Shown here piece after piece: positions 1-10,776 of a stretch of DNA of 64,000 nucleotides. The stretch lies in the NCBI GenBank assembly GCA_036245525.1, contig BTPG01000003.1, positions 162,120,760 through 162,184,759 of the forward strand. The letters run 5' to 3'. The DNA comes from Semisulcospira habei. Taxonomy: Eukaryota > Mollusca > Gastropoda > Semisulcospiridae. The notes under the pieces were generated by a model, which did not search any database, had not been told where the DNA came from, and saw only the letters and a list, made by a program, of their open reading frames with translations. Position numbers and translations under genes: made by a program. Numbering within the stretch: the stretch's first letter is position 1; each line of letters opens with the position of its first letter.

Positions 1-1625
1 TCTCTTCATGCATTAGGCACGAAAGCTTCAAATGAGCTGCTGATACAGGGTGATTTAATTAAAGTGTGTAAACCTTCAAGCTTCAGTTTGGGTTTGTGAA
101 ACGTTTATGAAAAGTTTGTGAACTTCGTCCCTGCTTTCTGTACGGACCCTGTCCATTGTAATCAGTGCGTAGATGAAAGATGGTGGCATGGCTCTCCCTG
201 TTCAGCTTGTTGATGTCGTCTGCCCACGGACTGCAGCCGCCATTCTGCTGTTGCCAATCACTTTGTTGCTGTAGTGTCTTGGTTTTTTTTTACAGGAGGT
301 TGTGATCTTGAGGTAGTCTGGCGCCTTCTTTGGCCAGGCTTTCAGCCTCTCCATTTCCAGCTACTCCAGAATGCACTGGAATCCACTGCAGCACTTTTTT
401 GTGGACAGGGCATCCAGTCTATCTTGAAGATTCCTGGTAAGATCAGTGGATCAAGCTGCTGCCTTTCCCTAGCTAGTGCTCTGCTGCTGTGTTGAGCACC
501 TGCAGATCTGTAGGATAGTTGGAGCTGCTGCCGCCAGCTGGTAAGGAGAGGGAGGTAGCAGTGTGGTCTGCACAACAGATGTACACGCCACTTCCTTCAT
601 TCCGCACGGCGTCTTGTGCGGTACCACAGCTGCTGTGAGGGTAGCGCTTGTGCATAATCTCCAGCGAGTTGGCTTTGTGCAGTGCCGCGACCTTTGGCAA
701 GAGTCCTGGAACATTTTTTATGTTGTCTAGAGGGCTCTTTCGAGATGTCCAGGTATCTGAAGGGAGCTCTTCACACATATTTGGGCTTGGTTCCAGGACA
801 TCAGTTTTAGCCCTTTGCAGGACCTTCAGTTGGCGGTTCAGACATGGGCGTTTCTGACGGTTCTTGGTTTGCTCCTGTAGTGTCCTATGCTGTCGGTGTT
901 TAGTAAGTCTCTTCATTGTGTGTGCTGTTTTGCGTTTAAGTGGCTCCAATGTCTTCCATTTCCTAAATTGGGGTGCTCCAGATGGCTCTAAGAATGTCAC
1001 TGCATCATGAGAATGACCTATGTTCTGCATCTTGTCAAGCCTGGCTTTTTTGGTTTTGCAGGCAGTGTTTCATGTTGTCGATGTATCTTGGTACCGCACT
1101 ACTGGTCTGACCGAACAGGTGTTTGCTTGCGCCAGGATGCTGTAATTTGCGCCAATGTGGTCCCCACCAGTTTCTTCATCAGAGACTTTTTTCCCGCAGC
1201 TCTAGCTTCCATGGCTTCGATGTGAGGCCTCCACGTGAATCCAGTAATTTATTTGTTGCCAGTAAAGTTGGCCTGTCTGTCTTTGGTACTGGAAGGTCTC
1301 CAGTTTCAAGGTGACCTCTTCCATCTGATTGAAAGAGATGGTCTAGCTCAGTTTGAGTGGCCACCTTTCGGTCCAGCTGCCGCCTCTATTGGCAGTATCC
1401 TGGATTCTGCAGGATGCTATTTCTTTATGTTCTGCTGCGCTCCACACTGCAAAGTCATCCGCATGGAGGATGTTTGAGATGAACCTTGGTACTGTTGGAC
1501 GGAGGTCATTAATGTTGATCAAGAACAGCATCAGACACAACATCTCCCTGAGGTACAGCTTCCCCAGTTTGACAAGACTGCTGAATGTGCAGACGGTAGA
1601 AGCTTCAGCGGCAGCCCCTGTTAAA
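1..1625 (-). pseudogene. Non-LTR retrotransposon RT/RNase H remnant
   Basis: On the minus strand, broken frames give in order an RT palm fragment, an RT thumb fragment (GDLPVPKTDRPTLL) and an RNase H-like fragment. The RT fragment reads FLININDL..., then ILHADDFAVWSAAEH, where HADD stands at the catalytic Y/F-x-D-D position. The RNase H-like part reads VRNEGSGVYI then SLSLPAGGSSSNYPTDLQ. This order is that of Jockey/I-group LINEs that carry RNase H. Stops and frameshifts separate every block, so it is not functional. The same remnant, slightly differently mutated, lies in copy 2 (39975-42145). It was therefore probably already inside the TIR element when that element was copied. Confidence 0.75.
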
Positions 1626-2677
1626 CATGCCCTAACTAAAACGAATTACAATTAAATTGATGAGTCATATTGAAATTAATGAAATGATCACAAATTTTTA
1701 TGCTCAATATGCATACTTTGTTAAGAAAACTGGCAACAAAAATATTTAAACAGAGGAGTATGGCATAAGCAATTGTTATGATCACTTTGCGTTTCTTTGC
1801 GTACTGGTAAAATGGGGGTAGGGCAGCAGATTCAGCCACTGTGGTCCCTAAATGCATCACAGCATCATAAAATCAGGTTGTGAGTAACTGTGGTACTCTA
1901 TCTTAACCAATAAAACCTAATAAAGACCTATCAGTTGTATACAAAATTTCTGAGGGCATCGGAAACAACGTTACGTTTCCCAATTCGGCAATTTTAAATG
2001 GGAAAAAGCTATCATTTACCACGAACGTACCGTAAAGGATGCCGACTTTCCTTATTTTCTTGCACTTTATGCTCACATTATTGAAACTTAATAGGTAAAG
2101 AGAGGTCAAAATGAAATGGAATAACTTGAGTAATTATTTTATATATTAATTTTGTGTATTTTTAGATCTTGGAGGTATGGATACAAAATCAACCACTGTG
2201 GCACTCACAGTGATCACCGCATCACCTAGTCACGTTTATAATAATTGTGACATCCTGTTTTAATGACGTAAGCCTTAAAATGGACTGTCAGTGCTATAGA
2301 AAATGTCTGAAGGCATCTGACACATTATTTTTGTCTGTTTTTTGCGATTTCGCGGAAATGGCCGTTTACTGGGTGCACAAATACCTTTACTGTGAGCCAG
2401 AGATTCAATATTTTCTCATTCTGTTTTTATGCAGAGGATGCAAAAGGTGTGCCTTAACACAATATTGCCTGATTTGGGCTTCTGGAATGAATTCTGATTT
2501 ATTTAGAGGAAAATGTTTCTCAACCTCATTTTAGCATGTGCGAAGAGCGTGAATGGGGGTACCCTTGCGCCATGGGCTATATCTCTGGTGTGTTCCAAAG
2601 GATTTTCGGAGAGCATGGCTTAAACATCTCAGACATACTAAGGTACATTTTGAAACCCATCTTATTGAGTACTGGGG

Positions 2678-2693
2678 GGGGGGGGGGGGGGTG
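2678..2693. repeat. Poly-G tract near TIR end
   Basis: A run of G follows GAGTACT, about 30 bp from the element terminus. The two other copies of this terminus (38729-38753 as C, 43193-43209 as G) carry the same homopolymer at different lengths. It is therefore an unstable but ancestral part of the terminus. Confidence 0.8.
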
Positions 2694-2840
2694 TGCACGG
2701 TAGACCTGGCTAGCTTATGGACTACACACCTGAAGCTTTGTGTGCACAGCATAAGCTAAAAATCATGCTTTCTGGCGTTAACTACGTTATTGTAGCTTTT
2801 GAGTGCACAATAGGAGCGAAGGACCACGTTTTCTGGCGTT

Positions 2841-3069
2841 AATCCTTTGCCTGTCGGTAGCGTTTTTTGTCGCGAGTAGGCACAAGGGGGTGATCATGGA
2901 TAAGGTCAACTTTACCGGTATAACTGTCCATTTTTGCCGTCGTTGATGGTGTTGGCCGGTATATGACCCCTCTGAAAACATATACTGCGATGCACTGTTA
3001 ACCCTTTGACTGTCGGCAGGCTTTTTGCCGAGGTGATACCTCGACAAAAAGCGCTACCGACAGCCAAAA
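2841..3069. mobile_element. Pal-A copy plus a split half
   Basis: A compact Pal-A element runs from TTAACCCTTTGACTGTCGG (2998) to CGCTACCGACAGCCAAA (about 3067). An additional left arm (CCTGTCGGTAGCG, 2841-2875) lies upstream, so one half occurs twice, separated by about 150 bp of other sequence. The outer TTAA on the right has decayed. Confidence 0.6.
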
Positions 3070-3394
3070 TGTCTATGTGCGAACAACTACGCCAATCTCG
3101 CATCAGATATTTATCGATCTCTTGCACCGATACGAGAACAGGACCTGAAATGTGTCCGTCAGATTGACGTAAGACCAGTCCATTGCTTTTTTATGTGAAA
3201 ACTGCAAGAGTGCACTAGAAGCGCGCTCTGTCCCTCCTCCGTTAAATAGTAAGAATCAGAAGTGAATCTCTACCTCCCTTGTTCATCAAACCCACGATGT
3301 TACAGTAAAATCTCCCTCTTTTATTGCAAGATAAAGTGGTTTCAAACACAGGTGCTCTCTCAACAGAAGTCGTTACTGGCAAAAAGTGCCACCT

Positions 3395-3470
3395 GTCATT
3401 AAAGACCATAATTTAGGTGGCTACAGACACAGTCACAGCTAGAGCCACCTAAATGATGGTCTTTAATGAC
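3395..3470. repeat. Single-copy 28-bp-arm hairpin
   Basis: GTCATTAAAGACCATAATTT...GGTGGCT at 3395-3422 is matched by its reverse complement at 3443-3470 with one or two mismatches, around a 20-nt loop. I did not find this arm elsewhere in the window. It could be a MITE of low local copy number. Confidence 0.6.
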
Positions 3471-3675
3471 AAAAGATCTCTCGTACGGGTGGTCGCGCAA
3501 ACCAGGTTTGTGCTGTATTGCGGTTTAAGCGGTTTCACATCCCGTGCAAAAGGTAAGGCTTCTCAGGAGAATTCACGCCTTTCGCTAATCTTGTCGGTTC
3601 TAGCTCATCTTCGGTTAAAGCGCACCAGATTTGGCCGAAAGACGATTTTCAGAAGTTGTAAAAAATTGGCAAGTC

Positions 3676-3762
3676 TTGTACAAAAACAGTGGATCAAAAG
3701 TCCGGACAAAGATGCGACATCGCATGTTTGTCGTGGCTTTTAATCCACTGTTTTCGTACAAA
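3676..3762. repeat. 87-bp imperfect palindrome
   Basis: The outer arms TTGTACAAAAACAGTGGAT and ATCCACTGTTTTCGTACAA enclose a second inner inverted repeat (GACAAAGATGCG / CGCATGTTTGTC). The whole can fold as one long hairpin. The arm is not seen elsewhere in the window. Confidence 0.6.
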
Positions 3763-4456
3763 TAAATGCAAATCTGACCTATTTCTGCTTTCCGAACGTC
3801 TAAATTGCTTCTGGATCAGCAGGCCAGTCCGTCAACAGAAACACTAAGCCCGGTTTATCCAATGGCTTAAATCGGTATGATTTGCCATACACGCCTTTTT
3901 CTTCAAGTAAATATTTTTACAAACATAATAATAAAGGCAATGGAAACACTCGAGAAACGGTGTACAGTGTGTGTGTGCTGGAGGGGGGGGGGGTGGGGTG
4001 GGGGGGTGGGGGAGATTTTTTGTAATCGATCGACTGTCAATTATCAGCCGCACAACGCATTACACCCCGCAAGATGCGACTGACATGGCGTAAACTACCC
4101 TGGCAGTGTCAAAGCTCTCAGACATGTCCGCCTTCCACACACGTAATTGTCCCCACATCCGTCAACACCACGGACAGCCACAACGACCGATGGTGGCTGC
4201 CTTCTGCTGAGCGGGCAAAGTTGTGGTAGTCGCTTGGGAGGCGGAAAGTTGAGGGGACGATGTTTCTTCTGTAAGCTCAAAAACTATTCGTAACAAGATG
4301 TGTGGTGTAATTTACCTATGCGATCGATAGACAGGATTATATCAACGATGAGCTGTATATCTGGCAAAACCACGTAGATATCAAACATAAAGTAGTAAAA
4401 GACGTATGTTTGTGTGCAACAATGTCTGTTGTGTGATACAAGCAACTTTTTATCGA
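3763..4456. other. No gene; G-rich tract only
   Basis: I see no coding region or dispersed repeat. A (GT)n then G-rich stretch at 3969-4015 explains the glycine and proline open frames on both strands. The rest looks like unique intergenic DNA. Confidence 0.5.
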
Positions 4457-4511
4457 TTAACTCATTCGCTTATGCCGCACATCCGGATGCGGCTGGCCGC
4501 GAATGAGTTAA
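4457..4511. mobile_element. Pal-B MITE, minimal copy
   Basis: This 55-bp element is bounded by TTAA on both sides. Its ends are TTAACTCATTCGC and GCGAATGAGTTAA, and the centre contains CATCCGGATG. It is a short version of the copy at 20282-20387. The TTAA edges suggest piggyBac-type mobilisation (inference). Confidence 0.75.
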
Positions 4512-4944
4512 CGGAGAGCCACTCTCACTACGGGGAAAAAACTTCCGATGCTAACTGTGTTAATTTGTCCTAAGTGACTATATTGAAAACAAGTGACGCG
4601 AATTCGCGCAAGTCGAAAGTGCTGGTGATAAATACTATTCACTGGAAACTTTTATTTGGCTGTCGTTTATGATGTTCGCCGGGATATGACCCCTTTCAAA
4701 ACTCATACAGCTGCCAGCATCAAACAAATCTGACGCCACGGACAGACAACTTCTCTGCCAAAAGTAAGACCTAGACATACATTTGCATACTTGTGTGTCT
4801 GCGCGCGTGGGCGAATGTGTGTGCGCGTATGAGCGTGTGTCTGTGCGTGTGCTTGAATTTGTTTGCACGTTTCACCGACTCTCTTGGTCATGTGACACTG
4901 TATAATGTACGTACGCTCTCTCTCTCTCTCTGATATATGGAAGT

Positions 4945-6225
4945 AGTTTTATTTGTTTTTAAGTCCTATCTATTTATAAAAGGGACTTTTTAGGACGGGT
5001 CGCGATGGGGAAAATTTAATAGCATGTCCATGATGTCAAAGGCGGGCAGGCTAAACCTCTAACAATTGAAGGAATAAGATACAAATTACGTCATGTCTAT
5101 TTACGCTAACCTCGCTTCTGAACGTGCATTTGGCGCGAAGCGCCGCATGTGCGTATGTATGTATGTGCGTATGTATGTATGTATTGTATGTGTGTGCGTA
5201 TTTATGTAAACACGAGAATCTCCAATATTTCCGTACACACAAGCTTGAATTTGGCGAAATACTTTCTTAAATGGGTGGCTAAGAGAGCCTCCGAGCATAT
5301 TGTTATTGAATGTCTCATTGAAGACATAAACAACCGTTTATAGGAAGTCGGTTGACCCAGATTACAGTCCAAAATTTTTTGTCATATTTACTTGAACTTT
5401 TGCATATAGCTAGTTTGGAGAAAGACATTGGATGAGTTCGATAGCCAGCGTTTTATCCTTTCAACGTCTTAAGTAAAAATTAATTCTTTTCAGAAAAGAA
5501 TAAAAACACTAAAAAAAAAAACTTTACTTCTAGACAAAGTCAGACAGTGGCGGTGACGTAAAAGAGTCAACTCCGTCACCACGCAGACACTGACATAATA
5601 CTCTAAATATGACGTCATTCTCTCTCTCGCGCGCGGCTCTCTCTCTCTCTCTGTCTCTCTCTCTCGTTCTCTCTCTCACACACTACACACACACAAACAT
5701 GCGCGCATCTCCTGGAAGGCGCATGAGGATCTATGCCACTTGGAGATATTTGGAGCGCGCGCGCACGCACGCACTAACACGCACACACACATCGACGAGC
5801 TTTCAGAAGAGCATGCAGGTGACCCGTGTACTTATTATCAGGTAGCTAGGTAAAGTCAACCTGCTTTCATACAAATTATAGCAAGACTGAAATTGTACCG
5901 TGGAGTTCTAGTTTTGTCACCATTTTCTCAATCCTATGAAGCGAAAGTGAAACTCATATCACCTAAAATATAAAATTAAAAACTAAAACTTACGTCAAGA
6001 CAAATAAGGTTTGACAAATCAATGATTTGTATGTCCTGCGCCTTTAATAGAACTCACTGACGCATTGGTAGATCTGCTAGACTTTTTCAATAGGAGATAA
6101 TTCAACATCAGAATCAGGTCAAAGACAAAAGGTAGAGAACATTGACAGCGAGGACAGCTCTCATATAGAAGGGACTTTGTGAGTTATGGTTCATCCTTTC
6201 TTGTTTCCATTCTGTTTTGTAGATT
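4945..6225 (+). repeat. 1.3 kb dispersed repeat, forward copy
   Basis: This region is the reverse complement of 53960-55300 over about 1.3 kb, with small indels and different microsatellite lengths. Shared landmarks are AAAAGGGACTTTTTAGGACG, GGCGGGCAGGCTAAACCTC, TTAATTCTTTTCAGAAAAG, CAGGTGACCCGTGTAC and TATGGTTCATCC. Inside are a (GTAT)n tract, a (TC)n/(CA)n tract and a half of the Pal-D core (5715-5760). It has no coding capacity. The class is unknown, and it may be a non-autonomous DNA element. Confidence 0.8.
5610..5800. repeat. (TC)n/(CA)n with half Pal-D core
   Basis: (TC)n at 5619-5682 runs into CA-rich sequence. It is followed by GCGCATGAGGATCTATGCC and CTTGGAGATATTTGGAG, the right half of the palindrome that is complete at 54395-54461. 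The left half appears to have been replaced by the microsatellite. Confidence 0.65.
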
Positions 6226-6947
6226 GTAGCAACGTCAAGTTTGAAAAAATGACTATTCTTTTTCTGTCAAAACCTTTGGTCGTTGAAAAATTAAGTTTCA
6301 TCATCATCATCATTCATTCTCTCTCTCTCTCTCCCCCCCCCCCTCCCTCTCTCTCTCTCTACATACGAGTCATGGCTTGCTTCATTTACCCCGCCCCAGG
6401 ATAGATATCTACAAGTGAAGCCTTCTATTTTCAGGTAGTTTTGTCTGAAACTCATTGCCTTTAGACATTAAATCATGTTCAGGTAAAACCCATTTTAAAC
6501 GTGCTTTACACACGCACTTCCATTCAGCCTGACTCAAGTTCACAGTTTGTCATATAAGAGTAATACTGCTGATAACATGTGAACGTCAAATCTTTTCTAT
6601 TTCTCCTTACATTTGCTACCTGATAATCTTGTGTCTTGTCGGTGTCGCTATACGCTCGTGATGCTGCTGATTCTTTAACACTGTCTCAGCTGAGTATAAT
6701 AGTAATGTTATGCACTCATTTATTTCCCTTGTTTGTTGTGTTGGTGGCAGTTACAAATTCTCCAATGCCATTTATTCTCCTTTCATTAATTCACCTATTG
6801 TTTTTTTCCCTCCGTAGTTTTTCTTCCTCTTCTTCTTCTTATTATTATTTGCATGCTATGTTTATTTTCCTGTTATGTTGTTTTGTTTACAGGACAGCTT
6901 TGCACTGAGTTGCCTAATAGCTTTATTCTGAATTTTAAAAAAAAGAT

Positions 6948-6950
<3 letters not shown>
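6226..6950. other. No gene; AT-rich with short (TC)n
   Basis: This stretch holds an (ATC)n run (6296-6312), a short TC/C tract (6318-6360) and T-rich sequence. The open frames are hydrophobic or serine-rich by composition and show no domain I recognise. Confidence 0.5.
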
Positions 6951-7025
<75 letters not shown>

Positions 7026-7050
7026 CACACACACACACACACACACACAT
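6951..7050. repeat. (TC)n then (AC)n microsatellite
   Basis: About 70 bp of uninterrupted TC passes directly into about 28 bp of AC. It produces spurious SL and RE repeat frames. Confidence 0.95.
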
Positions 7051-7369
7051 TTTGACACTCTTCTCCCCTTTCTCTCTTCACCGCCACCATCGACCGGGAC
7101 ATCGTCCACCCTCAATACTGACTCCCCTGCACATACAAAATCAAGAGATCTCTGACCCAGTGACAGGCAGATGTCCCAGACAGGACACCATTGCTCCAAC
7201 TGCTATTTATCACAGTGTTCATCGATCCAAGTGCTATCTATCACACTTCAGGAACAAACGAAACCTCGATCATCTCTGCGAAATCATGGCGCTTTATATC
7301 TGAATACAACCCGTCGCCGGAATAGTCGATGAAGGTATACAGCGCACCTCAGACATATCTCTTTTCTGG

Positions 7370-7475
7370 AAGAGGCGTTGATTCTCAAGAGCCCCTGCAG
7401 TCGCTGGTGCTCTTGAGAATGTGTGCCTCTTGCTGGCGAAAAGCGACCTCATCTGTATCTTCAGGTCGGGGTTAA
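7370..7475. mobile_element. Pal-C partial copy
   Basis: The core hairpin AGAGGCGTTGATTCTCAAGA...TCTTGAGAATGTGTGCCTCT spans 7370-7433. Its right shell decays into GGTCGGGGTTAA at 7464-7475. That terminal TTAA is also the left TTAA of the next Pal-C copy. The left shell is not recognisable. Confidence 0.55.
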
Positions 7476-7676
7476 CCCTTTGACTGGCAGTGCACGCAGA
7501 TAGTGTTATCAAAATCATAGCAAATTCAACATTCAACGTCAAACACCCACAGCCGTCAAAAAAGAACACTGATACAATGTGGTTTCAACAAGTAGCATAG
7601 AGCCTCATGAGCCCCCGCAACTGCACCTCTTGCAGTTGGGTCATGTTTCAAATTGTTTCGGCAGTGAAGGGGTTAA
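7472..7676. mobile_element. Pal-C MITE (about 205 bp)
   Basis: It is bounded by TTAACCCTTTGACTGGCAGT on the left and CGGCAGTGAAGGGGTTAA on the right, with TTAA at both edges. The inner CATAGAGCCTCATGAGCCC and CCTCTTGCAGTTGGG belong to the family core, but half of the palindrome is deleted. Confidence 0.75.
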
Positions 7677-7886
7677 CACTGTCACTCTACAGAGACTGAC
7701 AGTGGATTCCGCGTCACGGATTTAGAGATGTTTTTTCTCCAGTACACAAAATACCTTGGGGAGACCAACCGGAAATGAAAAAAATCGCTTCAGGGTGTGA
7801 AGTGAAAAGGGTTGGAATTAATGTACTGCAAGACTTCTAGAACTAAGTGAGCGCAATTCGAGACGCTCAGACGTCTAAGAAGGTAA

Positions 7887-7909
7887 AAAAAAAAAAAAAA
7901 AAAAAAAAA
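7887..7909. repeat. Poly-A tract
   Basis: An A run of about 23 sits just upstream of a Pal-E element. It could be a retroposon tail, but no retroposon body is visible next to it. Confidence 0.8.
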
Positions 7910-7918
7910 GGAGATCCG

Positions 7919-8136
7919 TTAACTCATTCAGCTCGACAGCCGTATTTCCCAAATTTTAGAGGCGTCCTCTAATGACTATGCACCAAGCTAATCTGGCACT
8001 ACCCTTGAATTATCATGGTCGACCCATCTCCTGCTGTAGTGCGTCAGCCGCCGTGAGATGGCCTTAGTTGCCTGCTCGGAGTTAAACCCAAATTAATAAC
8101 TAACTAACCGTACTGCGTCAGGGCTGAATGGGTTCT
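7919..8136. mobile_element. Pal-E MITE carrying a SINE-tail insertion
   Basis: The left end is TTAACTCATTCAGC and the right end GGGCTGAATGGGTT, with the second TTAA mutated. The left half of the hairpin is lost, and the right half (AAGCTAATCTGGCACTACCC) remains. At 8048-8109 the right shell is interrupted by a short unrelated sequence flanked by a direct repeat (see next entry). Confidence 0.7.
8048..8109 (+). mobile_element. Truncated SINE tail with 12-bp target duplication
   Basis: GAGATGGCCTTAGTTGCCTG and GTTAAACCC, then TAACTAACTAAC, form a SINE-like 3' tail. It is flanked by GTAGTGCGTCAG (8036-8047) and GTACTGCGTCAG (8110-8121). The near-identical flanks and their position inside a Pal-E arm show an insertion into a pre-existing MITE. 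The same tail type, in reverse, is at 62358-62455. Confidence 0.7.
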
Positions 8137-8313
8137 CGCAGGGAAAAGTCACAGGTTCGCCGCACTCAAACAACCATAGCAAGCAATCCTTGATCTTGCA
8201 GACTAGAGTACGACACACGGGGAAGACCACAGGCGGTGGGTCAAGGAACACACTTTCAATATGCATATCAAACGCACAGACGGTATCGACCTCTTCTCTA
8301 CACTCACTGTCCG

Positions 8314-8399
8314 TTAACCCTTTGGTAGCGGTGTTTGTCGCGATGATTCCTACAGGAATCGGCGCGACAAAACCCCGATACTGACACGCAAAGGGTTAA
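8314..8399. mobile_element. Pal-A MITE
   Basis: TTAACCCTTTGGTAGCGG starts the element and CGCAAAGGGTTAA ends it, with the central GATTCCTACAGGAATC almost perfectly palindromic. TTAA is present at both edges. The right TTAA (8396-8399) is simultaneously the left edge of a Pal-B element. Confidence 0.8.
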
Positions 8400-8475
8400 C
8401 TCATTCCAGACGTGCCGTATTCGGATACACGACAAAAAGCCCCGTATCCGAATGCGGCACGCCTCGAATGTGTTC
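8396..8475. mobile_element. Pal-B MITE abutting Pal-A
   Basis: It runs from TTAACTCATTCCAGACGTGC through CGTATTCGGATAC and its reverse complement to GCACGCCTCGAATGTGTT. The right TTAA is mutated. It shares its left TTAA with the preceding Pal-A copy. Confidence 0.7.
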
Positions 8476-9180
8476 GCATATGTACATCGCGAAAATGTAA
8501 TCCTCGACCGCCACCTGTAGGTAAGTCAGATCAATGTATCCTTAGTTTTTATTCGCCTTGCGGCTAGGTTTCGTAATTTCGAGTGAATTTCGCAGATCTG
8601 AGAGGTGTTCTCTGGTGACGGGGCACAGGGGGATAGGGGAGAGGAGGCCAGACGGTCAGTAATCCTCCCCCTCCCCCACCCCTCACCCCCTTTCTCTCTC
8701 TGGAGATAACAGGTCTGCCAAAATGTTACAAAAGATATACAAAATATGAAATTAAAAAAAGGCGCCTGGCATTACTCTTGAAAGGCACGGTCTAATTTAA
8801 GCCCATTTTCCGTGAGGACCGAGTAAACTGTAAACTTAAAGTCGTCCTTGGAAAAAAAAAGATCGAGGTCTGACTTGGTCTACCGTACCTGGCACCAAGG
8901 ATGTCGTCATCCGAGATTAAACCAAAGAAGGAACACGCAAGCACGCACACACACTGAGGTCTTGACAAAAATCGCCACTGACTGAGTATTAAAAAAAAAA
9001 AAAAAGCGCCCGGCACGTTGATTAGGGCAAGCCCGAAATAATTTCCAGACCGTTTGGACCAAAATTCCTTCGCTCTCTGTCTTCATTCCGACCAGATTCA
9101 CGGAGGGCGAGCAATCAAATTAGCGAGATTACGCGGCTTACAGGCTTTAGCAGTGAGCTCATACAAAAAGTCAGAGTTTG
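8476..9180. other. No gene; two short duplicated segments
   Basis: I see no gene. AAAAAAAGGCGCCTGGCA (8754-8772) and AAAAAAAGCGCCCGGCACG (8997-9015), both preceded by poly-A, look like two copies of one short retroposon-like sequence about 240 bp apart. Nothing else is recognised. Confidence 0.4.
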
Positions 9181-9346
9181 TTAACAATTTCACTGCCGAG
9201 AAAAAGCGAACACCATCTAAATGCAAGAGGCATAGATGAGGGGAAAAAAAAAGACCACCACCCACCTGTAATAGGCACAGCACCTCATGAGCACCCGCAC
9301 CTGGCCTCAGCTGCACGAGTGAGATTAGTGCTTCGCAAGCCACTAA
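9181..9346. mobile_element. Pal-C MITE, degenerate
   Basis: It starts TTAACAATTTCACTGCCGAG and includes GCAAGAGGCATAGATGAGG and GCACCTCATGAGCACCCGC from the family core. The right end merges with the left TTAA-like edge (CTAA) of the following Pal-E copy. Confidence 0.55.
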
Positions 9347-9558
9347 CTCATTCAGCCTGACTGCCGCATTTAGTCCCAAATTTTGGAGGCGTCATCTAAT
9401 GACGATGCACCAATTGCAGGAGATGGATCGACCATGATAATTCAAGGGAGTGCCATATGAGCTTGGCGCCTTTCGGAGCCAAGCTAATCTGGCACTACCC
9501 TTGAATTATCATGGTCGACCCATCTCCTGCTGTAGTGCGTCAGGGATGAATGGGTTAA
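9343..9558. mobile_element. Pal-E MITE
   Basis: The ends are CTAACTCATTCAGCCTGAC and GATGAATGGGTTAA. The hairpin arms GGAGATGGATCGACCATGAT and ATCATGGTCGACCCATCTCC enclose AATTCAAGGG and its complement, with GCTTGGCGCC at the centre. The right TTAA is intact. Confidence 0.85.
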
Positions 9559-9674
9559 GCAAGGGGCCCTGCTACAGCGGAGCACCTTGCTTAGTGGCGT
9601 GCGAAGCACTGTTCTTACTCATGCAAATGGCCCCAGGACAGGTAGGACCTCCATGGCGTTGAATTCACAATGAT

Positions 9675-9766
9675 TTAACCCTCTGGATGTCGTTAGCGTC
9701 CTGTGTTTAGGTGATTGCTGCAGGGATCACCTCGACAAGAAGCGCTACTGACAGCCAAAGGGTTAA
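9675..9766. mobile_element. Pal-A MITE
   Basis: TTAACCCTCTGGATGTCG to GACAGCCAAAGGGTTAA, with TTAA on both sides and imperfect arms around GCTGCAGGGATCACC. Confidence 0.8.
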
Positions 9767-10054
9767 GAAAAAGTAAAGGCCACCGGCACAGAATGGGTTA
9801 ACAGCGGGTGGACAGGCGCATGAGGTTCCATGATTCCTGCTGGCCCTTGTTTTGTTTCCGGCCGTGTATCCGTCTTCTGTTTGTAAGGACGGAGCTCAAC
9901 AGCGTTGAATTCACAATGAATTCAGGGAACAAAACAGGTCGCCGCTGGCTCTAAACGGGTTAACAGCCGTATGCTTCACTCAAGAAAACAAAACAATCAA
10001 TTTGAGGAACAGCTGAAGCCTAGTCAGGTTAGCAAGAGGCAAAACATATCATTA

Positions 10055-10082
10055 GACACCCCCCCCCCCCCCCCCACACACC
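10055..10082. repeat. Poly-C tract
   Basis: A C run of about 18 followed by short CA/CCC sequence. There is no associated gene. Confidence 0.8.
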
Positions 10083-10191
10083 CATCCGCAGGCTGCTTGG
10101 GCTCTTGTGACACTCTCTGTCTATTGCTAATGAAGGGGGTGGTGATCATTTGTGAGCAGAACAACAGCCGGCTAAAAAGGATAGGTTGATT

Positions 10192-10301
10192 CCAGTAAGC
10201 AAAGGTCTTTCGGCCGACAACGGCTGCACTGTTGGCCCGCGCACAACTGTGCGCGGGCCAACTGCGGCCGCCGTCGGCTCAAAGACCGTTGCTTGCTGGG
10301 A
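10192..10301. mobile_element. Pal-G MITE
   Basis: This hairpin of about 110 bp has ends CCAGTAAGCAAAGGTC and GACCGTTGCTTGCTGG. It is GC-rich inside, with GGCCCGCGCAC and GTGCGCGGGCC around a 4-nt loop. The flanks show no convincing target duplication. Confidence 0.75.
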
Positions 10302-10332
10302 TTACAGTAGTTACATTTGAGCTGATCTGTAG

Positions 10333-10613
10333 CAGGCCCGGATCCAGGAAGGGGGGCCGGGGGGGGGTGTTTATCCCCCACTCCAAAAGTTTGTTAAAAT
10401 GCTATAACAAAGTCCCTTTTGGGGGGGTGTTTGCGCCCCCCCCCCTCCCCCGCTAGCAACCCGTCATTTCATACTTGTACCACCCCCCCCCCCCCCCACA
10501 CACACACACACTGTTTGATTTTTTTCTCGGCGCCGGGAATGAAGGTCCGCCGCCTATCCCCCCCCCCCCACCCTGTTTGATTTTTCGGCGCCGGGAAACA
10601 AGGTCAGCCGCCT

Positions 10614-10650
<37 letters not shown>

Positions 10651-10776
10651 TTTGATTTTCCGGCCCTTGTGGAAACAAGATCTAGCGTGGTGGAGGCCTT
10701 TTGCATGAGGTTCAAGGTCTCAAACAAGAAGTTGCCCCCCCCCCCGCCCCCTCTGGAGCTAAGTGATCCGGCCCTG
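10333..10776. mobile_element. hAT-like MITE with poly-C minisatellite
   Basis: The ends CAGGCCCGGATCCAG and GATCCGGCCCTG form a short TIR of the CAGGG(C)GGATC type found on hAT-like elements (family assignment by inference). It is flanked by TGTAG at 10328-10332 and 10777-10781. The interior holds three units of about 70 bp made of a poly-C run, CGTTTGATTTTTC, then GGCGCCGGGAA. The C runs vary from about 10 to 32 nt. Confidence 0.6.

Larger units (their letters stand above)
1..2724 (+). mobile_element. Large TIR element, right-hand part (copy 1)
   Basis: This segment matches 40582-43241 over its whole length with scattered differences, and it ends in the same right terminus: a G-tract, then TGCACGGTAGACC and CTAGCTTATGGACTA. 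In the fuller copy that terminus is the right arm of an inverted repeat of about 1.1 kb. The left arm of this copy would lie before the window starts. It contains a minus-strand retrotransposon pseudogene (1-1625) and then AT-rich arm sequence (1640-2724). No TTAA or other clear target duplication is visible at 2724. Confidence 0.7.

Noticed and set aside
10475..10708. Proline-rich frames (also 16887-17429, 17195-17483 and 59242-59822)
   Set aside because: They are produced by poly-C/G runs and by MITE arms crossing in frame. No domain or conserved composition supports them.
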